Source: an uncultured bacterium
Lineage (GTDB): Bacteria > Bacillota > Clostridia > Oscillospirales > Acutalibacteraceae
Assembly: GCA_905215055.1 (NCBI GenBank)
Contig: CAJMOH010000002.1
Span: 62,001 to 126,000 of the forward strand
Direction of reading: 5' to 3'
DNA length: 64,000 nucleotides
The stretch's first letter is position 1. Each line of letters starts with the position of its first letter. The notes below the pieces were generated by a model. It searched no databases, had not been told where the DNA came from, and worked only from the letters and a program-made list of their open reading frames with translations. Below, piece after piece: positions 8,183-15,366 of this stretch. Made by a program: the position numbers and the translations under genes.

Positions 8183-8809
8183 ATGGAACAGAACAAGTAT
8201 GGCGCGGCCATCACTTATGAATATGAAAAAAACCTGTACGTCAACATGACAAACCAGTGCTGCAACAGCTGCGACTTCTGCCTGCGGAACAACAGCGACG
8301 GCAGCCTGTACGCCGACAACCTGTGGTATCACGGCGGGGAACCCACCAAGGAGGAGCTTTGGCAGGAGCTGCAAAATCACGACCTGAACCGCTACAACGA
8401 GGTGGTTTTCTGCGGCTATGGCGAGCCTGCCTGCCGGTGGGACGACATGATGTGGCTGTGCGACAGGATTAAGGAGAGCGGGTCCCACTTTATCCGGATC
8501 AACACCAACGGCCTGGCGGACCTGATTACCGGGCGCAGCGCCGCCCTGGAGCTGGACGGCCGGGTGGACGCGGTTTCCGTCAGCCTGAACGCCAGCACGC
8601 CGGAAAAGTATGACGCCATCTGCCACAGCCAGTACGGGCTGGAGGCGTTCCCGGCGATTATGCGGTTTACGGCGGCGGCGGTGCTGAACGTGCCCCATGT
8701 GCGGATGACGGTGGTAAGCACCATGCCCAAGGACGAGATTGACGAGTGCCGGCGTCTGTGCGAAAAAATCGGCGCGGACTTTTATGTGCGGGAATATATC
8801 GACAAATAG
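8183..8809 (+). CDS. TatD-associated radical SAM protein
   Basis: 208 residues starting MEQNKYGAAITYEYEKNLYVNMT. The radical SAM cluster motif CX3CX2C is read in QCCNSCDFC near residue 26. YHGGEPT and FCGYGEP are the SAM-binding glycine stretches of small radical SAM enzymes. The position right behind tatD matches the family named for this neighbourhood; its substrate is unknown. I place the start at ATG 8183 (AAAGGAA 12 bases upstream) rather than the in-frame TTG at 8159, which lacks a ribosome site. There is no SPASM or other C-terminal extension, so it may be an activase-like enzyme acting on a small substrate or RNA; that last point is inference. Confidence 0.85.
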   Translation: MEQNKYGAAITYEYEKNLYVNMTNQCCNSCDFCLRNNSDGSLYADNLWYHGGEPTKEELWQELQNHDLNRYNEVVFCGYGEPACRWDDMMWLCDRIKESGSHFIRINTNGLADLITGRSAALELDGRVDAVSVSLNASTPEKYDAICHSQYGLEAFPAIMRFTAAAVLNVPHVRMTVVSTMPKDEIDECRRLCEKIGADFYVREYIDK

Positions 8810-8912
8810 CGCGGCGCCTGTGCTCTCGCGCCGCCTTCCCGCTTTTTGCGAGGGCGGAGCAAGGCTGTGACCAGCTGAAACAAAACCATGCATATACCCG
8901 CAAAAACGAACA

Positions 8913-8945
8913 AGACCCCCGGAAAATTACCGGGGGTCTGTTTCG
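8913..8945. terminator. Bidirectional terminator
   Basis: Perfect ten-base stem AGACCCCCGG / CCGGGGGTCT with a seven-base loop. T-rich sequence follows on the plus side (GTTTCGTTTT) and A-rich sequence precedes it, so it can end both the radical SAM transcript and the convergent ribbon-helix-helix gene. The stop codon of that minus-strand gene lies in the loop. Confidence 0.75.
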
Positions 8946-9157
8946 TTTTGGCTTTCTTTTTGCTGCTGTTTTTCCTTTTGCTCCGCCAAATCCTGCAATG
9001 ACATTCTAACGGATTCCACAACAAAAGCCGAGAATGTGCAGTCCGTACCACGGATTGCTTCTTCCACCTGCTCGATCATTGTGTTGGGAAAACGGATCGA
9101 TTTATTTGTTGAAGTAGGAATCTTTGGAACTTTTTTGGGTATCCGAAATTCTCTCAT
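8927..9157 (-). CDS. Small ribbon-helix-helix-like protein (YlcI/YnfO type)
   Basis: 76 residues. The segment KSIRFPNTMIEQVEEAI ... TFSAFVVESVRMSL has the short strand plus two-helix pattern of MetJ/Arc-type DNA-binding proteins and resembles the YlcI/YnfO family. A charged Gln/Lys/Glu tail follows. It faces the XRE gene at 9309 across a shared 150-base regulatory region. It could be an autoregulator or an antitoxin-like protein; no toxin gene is next to it. Confidence 0.6.
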   Translation of the reverse strand: MREFRIPKKVPKIPTSTNKSIRFPNTMIEQVEEAIRGTDCTFSAFVVESVRMSLQDLAEQKEKQQQKESQNETDPR

Positions 9158-9199
9158 TTGCTCACCACATTGCGTTTCGTTTTTGTGTTACTTTTATGG

Positions 9200-9247
9200 T
9201 AATGCAGAAACACAGCAAAGTATGCATTATATTTTTGTAATGCATTA
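9200..9247. promoter_or_regulatory. TAATGCA repeat cluster, candidate operator
   Basis: TAATGCA occurs at 9200-9206 and 9238-9244, with the inverted form TGCATTA at 9223-9229 and 9241-9247. The pair 9223-9229 / 9238-9244 forms a seven-base inverted repeat with an eight-base spacer. The cluster lies between the divergent RHH and XRE genes, immediately upstream of the XRE promoter. Confidence 0.45.
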
Positions 9248-9250
9248 ACG

Positions 9251-9279
9251 TTGCACAATAGATGCTTTTATGGTATTGT
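9251..9279 (+). promoter_or_regulatory. Probable promoter of the XRE gene
   Basis: TTGCAC (9251-9256), 17 bases, TATTGT (9274-9279), about 30 bases before the ATG at 9309 and right after the repeat cluster. Confidence 0.45.
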
Positions 9280-9308
9280 TTAAGTACAATAGAAAAGGGG
9301 GTGACAGC

Positions 9309-9560
9309 ATGACTGCGATTTCCATGGACTCTCTCCACACGGAGGAGCTGCGAGAGGCGCTGCAAAAAAACCTTCGGAAATTCCGCACAGCAGCAGGCTT
9401 TTCCCAGGAGGAGCTTTCTCAGCTGCTGGGGATGAACCGGGCCACCTACACCTATTACGAAACCGGCAAAACCACTCCCAGCGTGGTGGACCTGTACGTT
9501 CTGGCAAGGCTTTACAACAAACAAATGGAGGATTTTTTCCAAAAAAACGGAGAGGCGTGA
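9309..9560 (+). CDS. XRE-family transcriptional regulator (83 aa)
   Basis: A Cro/CI helix-turn-helix fills most of the protein: LRKFRTAAGFSQEELSQLLG followed by the recognition helix MNRATYTYYETGKTTPS. The ATG at 9309 is preferred over the ATG at 9270 because AAAAGGGGGTGA lies directly before it. The protein is almost only a DNA-binding domain. It is divergent from a ribbon-helix-helix gene and convergent with spoIIE, whose stop is 24 bases beyond. Confidence 0.85.
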   Translation: MTAISMDSLHTEELREALQKNLRKFRTAAGFSQEELSQLLGMNRATYTYYETGKTTPSVVDLYVLARLYNKQMEDFFQKNGEA

Positions 9561-9583
9561 GAACCTCTCCGTTTCCTTTTTTC

Positions 9584-11938
9584 CTACTTCAGCACCAGCA
9601 CCAGGGCGGTGATGTCGTCCTCGTGGCCGTCGCTGCGGCGCTTTCTGGCCTCGTCGGTGACGCGCTGGGCCAGCAGGTTGGGGTTTTCCTCCTCGTCCCA
9701 GTGAAGCACCAGGTCCTCCAGCCACTCCTGGCCGCAGGCTGTCACGCCGTCGGACACCAGCACCGCCACGTCCCCGGGGGAAAGCTCCCGGCGGCAGCTG
9801 GCAAAGGTCACCTGGGGCATAATCCCCACCGGCACGCTGGAGGCCTCCACCAGCTCTACCTTCCGGCCCCGGCGCAGCACCGTGCAGGCCGCCCCCGCCT
9901 TGTGAAACTCCCCCTGGCCTGTGAACAGGTCGATGCAGGCAATGTCCAGGGTAGCCAGGGACTCGTCGCCGCTTTTGGCGATGAGGGCGGAGTTCACCGT
10001 TTGCAGCATGGAGTCAAAGCCAATGCCCGCCTTCAGCAGACTTTCCGCCATCGCGCAGGTCATGGCGCCGTCCACAGCGGCCCGGCCTCCAGTACCCATA
10101 CCGTCGCTGAGCACCGCCACCAGCCGGCCGCAGCCATCGTAAAAGACGCAGGCGCTGTCCCCGCAGAAGGCCCCGTTTTTGGCGCTGTACTGGGAGAAGC
10201 CCCGGCCCACGTCGTAGGCGGGCCGCTGGCACATTTGCAGGCGGCAGGTCTCTCCCCCATCGCTGACGCAGGGCGGCGAGAACACCCGCCCGCAGGCCGC
10301 GCTGACCTCTCGGGTGAACACCGCCCGGTTCACCCGCTTTTGCCGCTGCCGGGAGATTTCCGCCTCGATGGTCATCCGGCCAAACCGGTCCAGGCGGCAG
10401 CAGACCTCCAGAGGTTCGATGCCGTTTTCCAGCAGGATTTCCTTCACTCGGGCGGCGGACTCCTCGTCAAAGCTTTGATACTGGGAAAACTCCCCGGCCA
10501 TTTCCTCCAGGATGTCCGCGGTGGTCTGGAAGTGCTCCTCCACCACCTCCCGGATCTGGGCGGCCCGCAGCTCCGCGGCCTCCTTAATCAGATACCGGCC
10601 GTAATTCTTGTTGATCTCGTCCCGCAGCTCTCCGGCCCGGCCGCACCGCTGGGAAAACTCCTTGGTAAAGTCCAGGGTATCCACCCGGCCCTTGGCCTTC
10701 AGCTCCCTGGTGAGCTGCCGGAAATTGGCCAGGGTTTCCTCCTTGTGCTTGCGCCAGCAGGCGGACCGGGCGCTGCACCCGGCGCAGACTGTCTCCACCG
10801 ACCGGTCGTACACCCCTTGCAGGCTGGGCGCGCACACTGCCGACAGCTTGCGGGAGATTTCCTCCACGGAGGTGTGGACCTGAGAAAGAGCCTCCGCCGC
10901 GTGACGCAGCCGCAGGACGATATTGCCCCGCAGCGCTCCGCCGCTGAGGGTGTCTCTCCCGGCGCCAAAGAGCCTTGCCACCCGCTGGCTTTTGGGAAGG
11001 GCCATGTAAAGGATGGTGGCGGCGCCCACCTCGATGGCGCCCCGCAGAATGTACTCCTGGGAGCCGGCCCCTACCTGCATGGAGGCCACCCCGTGGGAGA
11101 GGATAAAGGCCACAGCGGCGGCCACCTTCCCCATGGGCGAAAACACCCCGGCCATCAGCCCGCCCAGGCCATAGGCCCCGGAAAGGTAGGAGAGTCCCGC
11201 CGTGGAAAGGCCCTGGATCACCCCGGCGGCAACGCCGGCCACCGTGCCGCCGCTGACGCCTCCCATCCGGGCGCAGTACAGCACCAGCAGCACCATGAGG
11301 ATTCTCCCCAGGGACACGCCGCCAAAGGTCAGCTGGGAAAAGGACAGCACCACCAGCCCCGCCGACACGGTGAGAGCGGCCACGTCGCTGTTGTCATACA
11401 CCCGGCTGGACCGGGCTTTGCCGTCCCCGGTAAGGCCCAGAAGCAGGTTCCCCGCCCGGCGGAGAAAATAGGCGCACCCCGCCGCCAGAAAGGACTCCGC
11501 CACATACTGGGCGGCGGTATAGGTCAGGGAGCCGTTGAGAAATACCATCGTTGCCCCGGTGAGCAGCAGGGGCAAAAACGCCGCCACCGGCGCGAATAGT
11601 GCATGGGAGTTGACCGCCTTCAGCTCCGACAGGGACCAGCGAATGGCTGTCACCGCCAGCAGCGCCGCCTCGTAGCGGATGGGAAGGTATGCGGGCGAGG
11701 GCAGCAAATAGCCGAAAAAGGCCCCCAAAGCTGCCGCCCACAGCCCCTCCCGGGGGACGCTGGCCGCCACCGCCACCCCAAAGGGGGCAAACTTGCCGAA
11801 CACTAGTCCCCGGGAACACAGCAGCCCGCCCAAAAAGCTTGCAACCTGAATGATGGCCTTGCGCGCGTAGGGAGAGGAAAAGGCCTCTCTCACCTGCGCC
11901 CAAAACCGCCGGACTCTTGTCTCTTCCACCAAAAACAC
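9584..11938 (-). CDS. spoIIE: Stage II sporulation protein E, PP2C-type phosphatase
   Basis: 784 residues. An N-terminal membrane region with many hydrophobic spans covers roughly residues 20-310. A cytoplasmic linker with a Cys-rich part (CAGCSARSACWRKHKEE) follows, then a C-terminal PP2C domain (about 560-784) with metal-binding aspartates in LSDGMGTGGRA, DIACIDLFTGQ and VLVSDGVT. SpoIIE dephosphorylates SpoIIAA to activate sigma-F in the forespore and helps localise the polar septum. The gene is monocistronic. Upstream there is a 21-base-spaced promoter with a Spo0A-box-like site. Length and architecture are normal. Confidence 0.96.
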   Translation of the reverse strand: MFLVEETRVRRFWAQVREAFSSPYARKAIIQVASFLGGLLCSRGLVFGKFAPFGVAVAASVPREGLWAAALGAFFGYLLPSPAYLPIRYEAALLAVTAIRWSLSELKAVNSHALFAPVAAFLPLLLTGATMVFLNGSLTYTAAQYVAESFLAAGCAYFLRRAGNLLLGLTGDGKARSSRVYDNSDVAALTVSAGLVVLSFSQLTFGGVSLGRILMVLLVLYCARMGGVSGGTVAGVAAGVIQGLSTAGLSYLSGAYGLGGLMAGVFSPMGKVAAAVAFILSHGVASMQVGAGSQEYILRGAIEVGAATILYMALPKSQRVARLFGAGRDTLSGGALRGNIVLRLRHAAEALSQVHTSVEEISRKLSAVCAPSLQGVYDRSVETVCAGCSARSACWRKHKEETLANFRQLTRELKAKGRVDTLDFTKEFSQRCGRAGELRDEINKNYGRYLIKEAAELRAAQIREVVEEHFQTTADILEEMAGEFSQYQSFDEESAARVKEILLENGIEPLEVCCRLDRFGRMTIEAEISRQRQKRVNRAVFTREVSAACGRVFSPPCVSDGGETCRLQMCQRPAYDVGRGFSQYSAKNGAFCGDSACVFYDGCGRLVAVLSDGMGTGGRAAVDGAMTCAMAESLLKAGIGFDSMLQTVNSALIAKSGDESLATLDIACIDLFTGQGEFHKAGAACTVLRRGRKVELVEASSVPVGIMPQVTFASCRRELSPGDVAVLVSDGVTACGQEWLEDLVLHWDEEENPNLLAQRVTDEARKRRSDGHEDDITALVLVLK

Positions 11939-11959
11939 CGCCTCAAAATAAAATTATGG

Positions 11960-11977
11960 AAACCGTTTTTACGGTTT
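11960..11977 (-). promoter_or_regulatory. Hairpin in the spoIIE leader
   Basis: AAACCGT / ACGGTTT with a four-T loop lies between the promoter and the spoIIE start. It lacks a U-run in the sense direction, so it is a leader hairpin or operator rather than a terminator. Confidence 0.35.
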
Positions 11978-11985
11978 GTGAGTGG

Positions 11986-12043
11986 ATTATACCCTTTGTC
12001 CAAAAAATATCCTGTCACTTTGAGGAGGAGCATTCCTGTCGTT
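11986..12043 (-). promoter_or_regulatory. spoIIE promoter with Spo0A-box-like sites
   Basis: On the minus strand: GTGACA (12013-12018), 21 bases, TATAAT (11986-11991). A 21-base spacer is the spacing known for Spo0A-activated sigma-A promoters of B. subtilis spoIIE. TGTCCAA at 11997-12003 matches the 0A box TGTCGAA at six of seven positions and lies within the spacer. TGTCGTT at 12037-12043 matches at five positions. Confidence 0.55.
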
Positions 12044-12163
12044 TTGCTGGATATTTCTCCTGTTTGCACCCTTTGCGGGAAGTTCCCACGGTCTGGTGGC
12101 GAAGCGGCCCGCAAAAAAGTTATGGCAACAAATTATGGTAACTTCATCCTGTTTCTTTTCCGT

Positions 12164-12192
12164 TTGACATTTTCCCTCCCGGGGAGTATAAT
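12164..12192 (+). promoter_or_regulatory. Promoter of the Trp T-box operon
   Basis: Consensus TTGACA (12164-12169), 17 bases, TATAAT (12187-12192). Transcription should begin near 12199 and produce the T-box leader. Confidence 0.85.
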
Positions 12193-12198
12193 GAAGCA

Positions 12199-12468
12199 CA
12201 TACAGAGAAACCTGTGACCGGGAATACAGGCTGGAAACCACCCCCTTTCAGAGAGCCGCGGCTGGTGGAAAGGCGGCGGGGGCGGCAGCTCGTTTGGGCC
12301 CGGGAGGGCGGGCAGGAACTCCCCACCGGCTGTGGGGACAGTATGGCCCGACGTTTTCCGCGTTAAGGAACAAAAGCGGGCAAGGGTGCGTCCCTTGCCA
12401 ATGTGGGTGGCACCGCAGGCTCGTCCTGTCCCTGGTCCTTGAAAGCAAGGCGGGGCAGGGCTTTTTTA
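12199..12468 (+). promoter_or_regulatory. T-box riboswitch, probably tRNA-Trp specific
   Basis: Stem I contains the AG-bulge and distal-loop signature CAGAGAG ... GGCTGGTGGAAA (12249-12271). The 3' side of the specifier loop reads GTTTGGGC, with TGG (Trp codon) at 12295-12297, opposite AATACA. The antiterminator carries GGGTGGCACCGC (12405-12416); TGGC (12408-12411) would pair with a GCCA tRNA end, as expected for tRNA-Trp with discriminator G. A GC-rich terminator with CCTTG/CAAGG at its tip and TTTTTT follows at about 12424-12467. Uncharged tRNA-Trp should let transcription continue into the aminotransferase and trpS. The specifier assignment rests on hand folding. Confidence 0.85.
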
Positions 12469-12504
12469 TTGCCGCAAATTATTTGAAAGCGAGTGGAGCT
12501 AAAC

Positions 12505-13698
12505 ATGGAATATCAGTTTTCAGAGCGCGTACAAAGTTTGAAGCCTTCCGCGATCCGGGAGATTTTGAAGAACTCCTCCGATCCCAGCGTGATCCCCCTG
12601 TCCGCGGGCAACCCCGCCCCGGACGCCTTCCCCTATGACGCGGTGCGGGCCATCTCCCAGGACCTGCTGGAAAACACCCCCATCGAGGCCTTGCAGTACG
12701 GCGTCACAGAGGGCTATGCCCCCCTGCGGGAGCACCTGCTCTCCTACATGAAGGAAAAGCACCATGTGGGCGGTGAGGACGACGACATCCTGATTACCAG
12801 CGGCGCCCAGCAGGTGATGGACCTGCTGACCAAGACTCTGCTCAACGAGGGGGACACCGTGCTGTGCGAGGCCCCCAGCTTTATCGGGTCCTTGAACACC
12901 TTTCGGTCCTACCGGGCCAAGCTGGTGGGCATCCCCATGGAGGAGGACGGCATTGACACCCAAAAGCTGGAGGAGGCCCTGAACACCGAGAAAAATGTGA
13001 AATACCTGTACACCATCCCCAACTTCCAGAACCCCTCCGGCATCACCATGAGCCTGGAGAAACGGAAGAAGGTTTACGAGCTGTGCCGGAATCACGGCGT
13101 CATTGTGCTGGAGGACAATCCCTACGGCGACCTGCGCTTTGCCGGGGAGGACGTTCCCTCCATCAAGTCCTTAGATACCGAGGGCGTGGTGGTCTACGCC
13201 GGGTCCTTCTCCAAGGTGATCTCCCCCGGCATGCGGGTGGGCTACGCCATCGGCCCCAAGGCGGTGCTGCAAAAGATGGTGGTGTGCAAGCAGGGCGAGG
13301 ACGTTCACTCCAACATGTGGGCGCAGATTGTCTGCCATCGGATTATGACCGAGTATGACTATGAGGCCCACCTGGACCGGCTGCGCTCTATTTACCGCCG
13401 GAAGAGCGGCATTCTGCTGGAGGCCATGGAGCGGTACTTCAAGCCCCTGGGCATCACCTGGAGCCGCTTTGAGGGCGGCCTGTTCGCCTGGTGTACCCTG
13501 CCCGGCGGCGTGGACATGCTGGAGTTTGTCAAGAAGGCCACAGAGCACAAGGTGTGCGTGGTGCCGGGCACCGCGTTCCTCACCGACGAAAGCGAGCCTT
13601 GCCAGTCCTTCCGGATCAACTTCTCCACCCCCACCGACGAGCAGCTGACCGAGGGCATCCGCCTGCTGGCCCAGACCTATGAGGAAATGACCAAGTAA
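12505..13698 (+). CDS. PLP-dependent aminotransferase (aromatic/2-aminoadipate type)
   Basis: 397 residues, fold type I class I/II aminotransferase. NPSG in FQNPSGITMS, LEDNPYGDLRF (Asp and Tyr contacting PLP) and GSFSKVISPGMRVGY (Schiff-base Lys) are visible. It resembles the catalytic half of MocR-type proteins without the GntR DNA-binding half. ATG 12505 is preferred (GGAG seven bases upstream) over GTG 12493. It is the first gene behind a Trp T-box and is followed 12 bases later by trpS, so the likely substrates are tryptophan or other aromatic amino acids. It would feed aryl-pyruvates to an IorAB-type oxidoreductase. Substrate is inferred from regulation, not from residues. Confidence 0.87.
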   Translation: MEYQFSERVQSLKPSAIREILKNSSDPSVIPLSAGNPAPDAFPYDAVRAISQDLLENTPIEALQYGVTEGYAPLREHLLSYMKEKHHVGGEDDDILITSGAQQVMDLLTKTLLNEGDTVLCEAPSFIGSLNTFRSYRAKLVGIPMEEDGIDTQKLEEALNTEKNVKYLYTIPNFQNPSGITMSLEKRKKVYELCRNHGVIVLEDNPYGDLRFAGEDVPSIKSLDTEGVVVYAGSFSKVISPGMRVGYAIGPKAVLQKMVVCKQGEDVHSNMWAQIVCHRIMTEYDYEAHLDRLRSIYRRKSGILLEAMERYFKPLGITWSRFEGGLFAWCTLPGGVDMLEFVKKATEHKVCVVPGTAFLTDESEPCQSFRINFSTPTDEQLTEGIRLLAQTYEEMTK

Positions 13699-13710
13699 GG
13701 AGAGAGACAC

Positions 13711-14715
13711 ATGGAAGCACAACAGAAAAAGCGGGTTCTCAGCCTGATTCAGCCCACGGGCACCTTTACCCTGGGCAACTATCTGGGAGCCCTGAAGAAT
13801 TTTGTGGGCCTGCAAGACGAGTACGAATGCGTCTACGGTCTGGCGGACCTCCACGCCATCACCGTCCGGCAGGAGCCTGCCGCCCTGCGGAAAAACGTGC
13901 TGGACGGCTATGCCATGCTGCTGGCTATGGGCATTGACCTGGAGAAGAGCGTTTTCTTCATCCAGAGCCAGGTGCCAGAGCACTCCCAGCTGGCCTGGAT
14001 TTTAAACTGCTACACTCAGTTTGGGGAGCTTTCCCGCATGACCCAGTTTAAGGATAAATCCCAAAAGCACGCCGACAACATCAACGCGGGCCTGTTCACC
14101 TATCCCTGTCTGATGGCCGCGGACATTCTGCTCTACCAGGCGGACTACGTCCCCGTGGGCGCTGACCAGAAGCAGCATTTGGAGCTGACCCGGAACATCG
14201 CCGAGAGGTTTAACGGTCTGTACAGTCCCACCTTCACCGTGCCGGAACCCATCATCCCCAAGCACGGCGCCCGGATTATGTCCCTTCAGGACCCCGCCAA
14301 AAAGATGTCCAAGTCCGACGAGAACGTAAACGCCTTCATCACCGTGCTGGACGACCCGGACACCATCCTGCGGAAGCTGAAGCGGGCTGTCACCGACAGC
14401 GAGGCCCTGGTCCGCTATGACCCGGAGAACAAGCCCGGCGTCAGCAACCTGATGGCCATTTACTCCACCATCACCGGCAGGACGATGGTGGAGATTGAGG
14501 CGGAGTTCGCGGGCAAGGGCTACGGCGATTTCAAGCCCGCCGTGGCGGAGGTGATTATCCAGGAGCTGCGGCCCATTCAGGAACGGTTCAAGCAGCTGGC
14601 CGGAGACAAGGCCTATCTGGAGCAGTGCTACAAGGACAACGCCCCCAAGGCGGAGCGCATCGCCCGAAAGACCCTGCAAAAAGTGATGAAAAAGGTGGGC
14701 TATCTGCCGCTGTAA
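13711..14715 (+). CDS. trpS: Tryptophanyl-tRNA synthetase
   Basis: 334 residues, normal length. The class I signature is PTGTFTLGNYLGALKN near the N-terminus, with PAKKMSKSDEN as the KMSKS loop near residue 200. It charges tRNA-Trp in the cytoplasm. It is the second gene of the T-box operon, which supports reading the specifier as TGG. GGAGAGA precedes the ATG and a strong terminator follows. Confidence 0.97.
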   Translation: MEAQQKKRVLSLIQPTGTFTLGNYLGALKNFVGLQDEYECVYGLADLHAITVRQEPAALRKNVLDGYAMLLAMGIDLEKSVFFIQSQVPEHSQLAWILNCYTQFGELSRMTQFKDKSQKHADNINAGLFTYPCLMAADILLYQADYVPVGADQKQHLELTRNIAERFNGLYSPTFTVPEPIIPKHGARIMSLQDPAKKMSKSDENVNAFITVLDDPDTILRKLKRAVTDSEALVRYDPENKPGVSNLMAIYSTITGRTMVEIEAEFAGKGYGDFKPAVAEVIIQELRPIQERFKQLAGDKAYLEQCYKDNAPKAERIARKTLQKVMKKVGYLPL

Positions 14716-14734
14716 TCCATTTTCCCAAAAAGCA

Positions 14735-14767
14735 AAAAAGGACATGGGAGGTTCCCATGTCCTTTTT
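14735..14767. terminator. Terminator after trpS
   Basis: Perfect ten-base stem GGACATGGGA / TCCCATGTCC with a three-base loop, TTTTT downstream and an A-run upstream. It can also stop the convergent phage transcript that ends at 14799. Confidence 0.9.
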
Positions 14768-14798
14768 CTGTTTGGCCCCCTCTTGGCCAGTCAAAAGC

Positions 14799-15083
14799 TT
14801 ACTGGCCCTTGGGCTTGGGCTGGGTGTAGGTCAGGGCCTGCCGGCTGTCTCCCAGTCCCGCCGTGGTGGGATCGGTGACGGCGCTCCACAGGGAGGCGAT
14901 CACCGCTACCACAATCACCGGGTTGGAAACCGCCCTTGCCAGGGCGTCCCACAGAGCCGCCCAGGTGGTAAGCTCCTCCCACTGAATCCCCAGTCCCACC
15001 AGAATGGGGGCTATCAAGGCCGCTGCCATCTGCGCCCAAAACATGGGGTTTTTAAGGCGCACCTTCCAATTGATTTGCTCCAT
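14799..15083 (-). CDS. Phage holin (phi-LC3 / class I type)
   Basis: 94 residues starting MEQINWKVRLKNPMFW. Hydrophobic segments (WAQMAAALIAPILVGLGI and NPVIVVAVIASLWSAV) separated by a Trp-rich amphipathic part (WEELTTWAALWDAL) are typical of the phi-LC3 holin family, as is the polar tail. Holins make membrane lesions that release endolysin. AAGGAGGAGACT precedes ATG 15083. The gene overlaps the preceding XhlA-like gene by 32 bases. No endolysin follows; the operon ends at the trpS terminator. Confidence 0.8.
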   Translation of the reverse strand: MEQINWKVRLKNPMFWAQMAAALIAPILVGLGIQWEELTTWAALWDALARAVSNPVIVVAVIASLWSAVTDPTTAGLGDSRQALTYTQPKPKGQ

Positions 15084-15366
15084 AGTCTCCTCCTTGTTTT
15101 TGCTCCAAAAGGGCCAGCCGGCTTTCACACCGGCCAAGCCGCCTGTCCTGCTGATCGATGCGTCCCCCAAGCTGCCGCTGGATCTCCTCTCCTCTGGCCT
15201 GCAAACGCTGGTCCTCTCCCTCCAGCTTGTCCAGCCGGCGGAGAACCTGCTCCAAAATGGCGGAAAGCCGGGAGATGGTCCCGTTGAGCTTGACTATGGG
15301 ACCTGCCACCGCCGCGGTCAGCGCCGCCAGCACGGAAAGGCTTGTCACCACCGTCCATTCGTCCAC
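15052..15366 (-). CDS. XhlA-like phage protein, membrane anchor plus coiled coil
   Basis: 104 residues. An N-terminal hydrophobic segment (VTSLSVLAALTAAVAGPIV) is followed by a heptad-patterned charged region (ISRLSAILEQVLRRLDKLEG and on to about residue 90), as in hemolysin XhlA/holin-associated proteins. It overlaps the end of the terminase gene by 22 bases and the holin gene by 32 bases, so translation is probably coupled. Family assignment is by pattern only. Confidence 0.6.
   Translation of the reverse strand: MDEWTVVTSLSVLAALTAAVAGPIVKLNGTISRLSAILEQVLRRLDKLEGEDQRLQARGEEIQRQLGGRIDQQDRRLGRCESRLALLEQKQGGDYGANQLEGAP

Noticed and set aside
9557..11599. Long plus-strand frame over spoIIE
   Set aside because: Antisense shadow caused by third-position GC bias; no recognisable domains.
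14740..14762. Inverted repeat as a possible phage attachment site
   Set aside because: It is explained as the trpS terminator and I find no second copy at the other end of the element.
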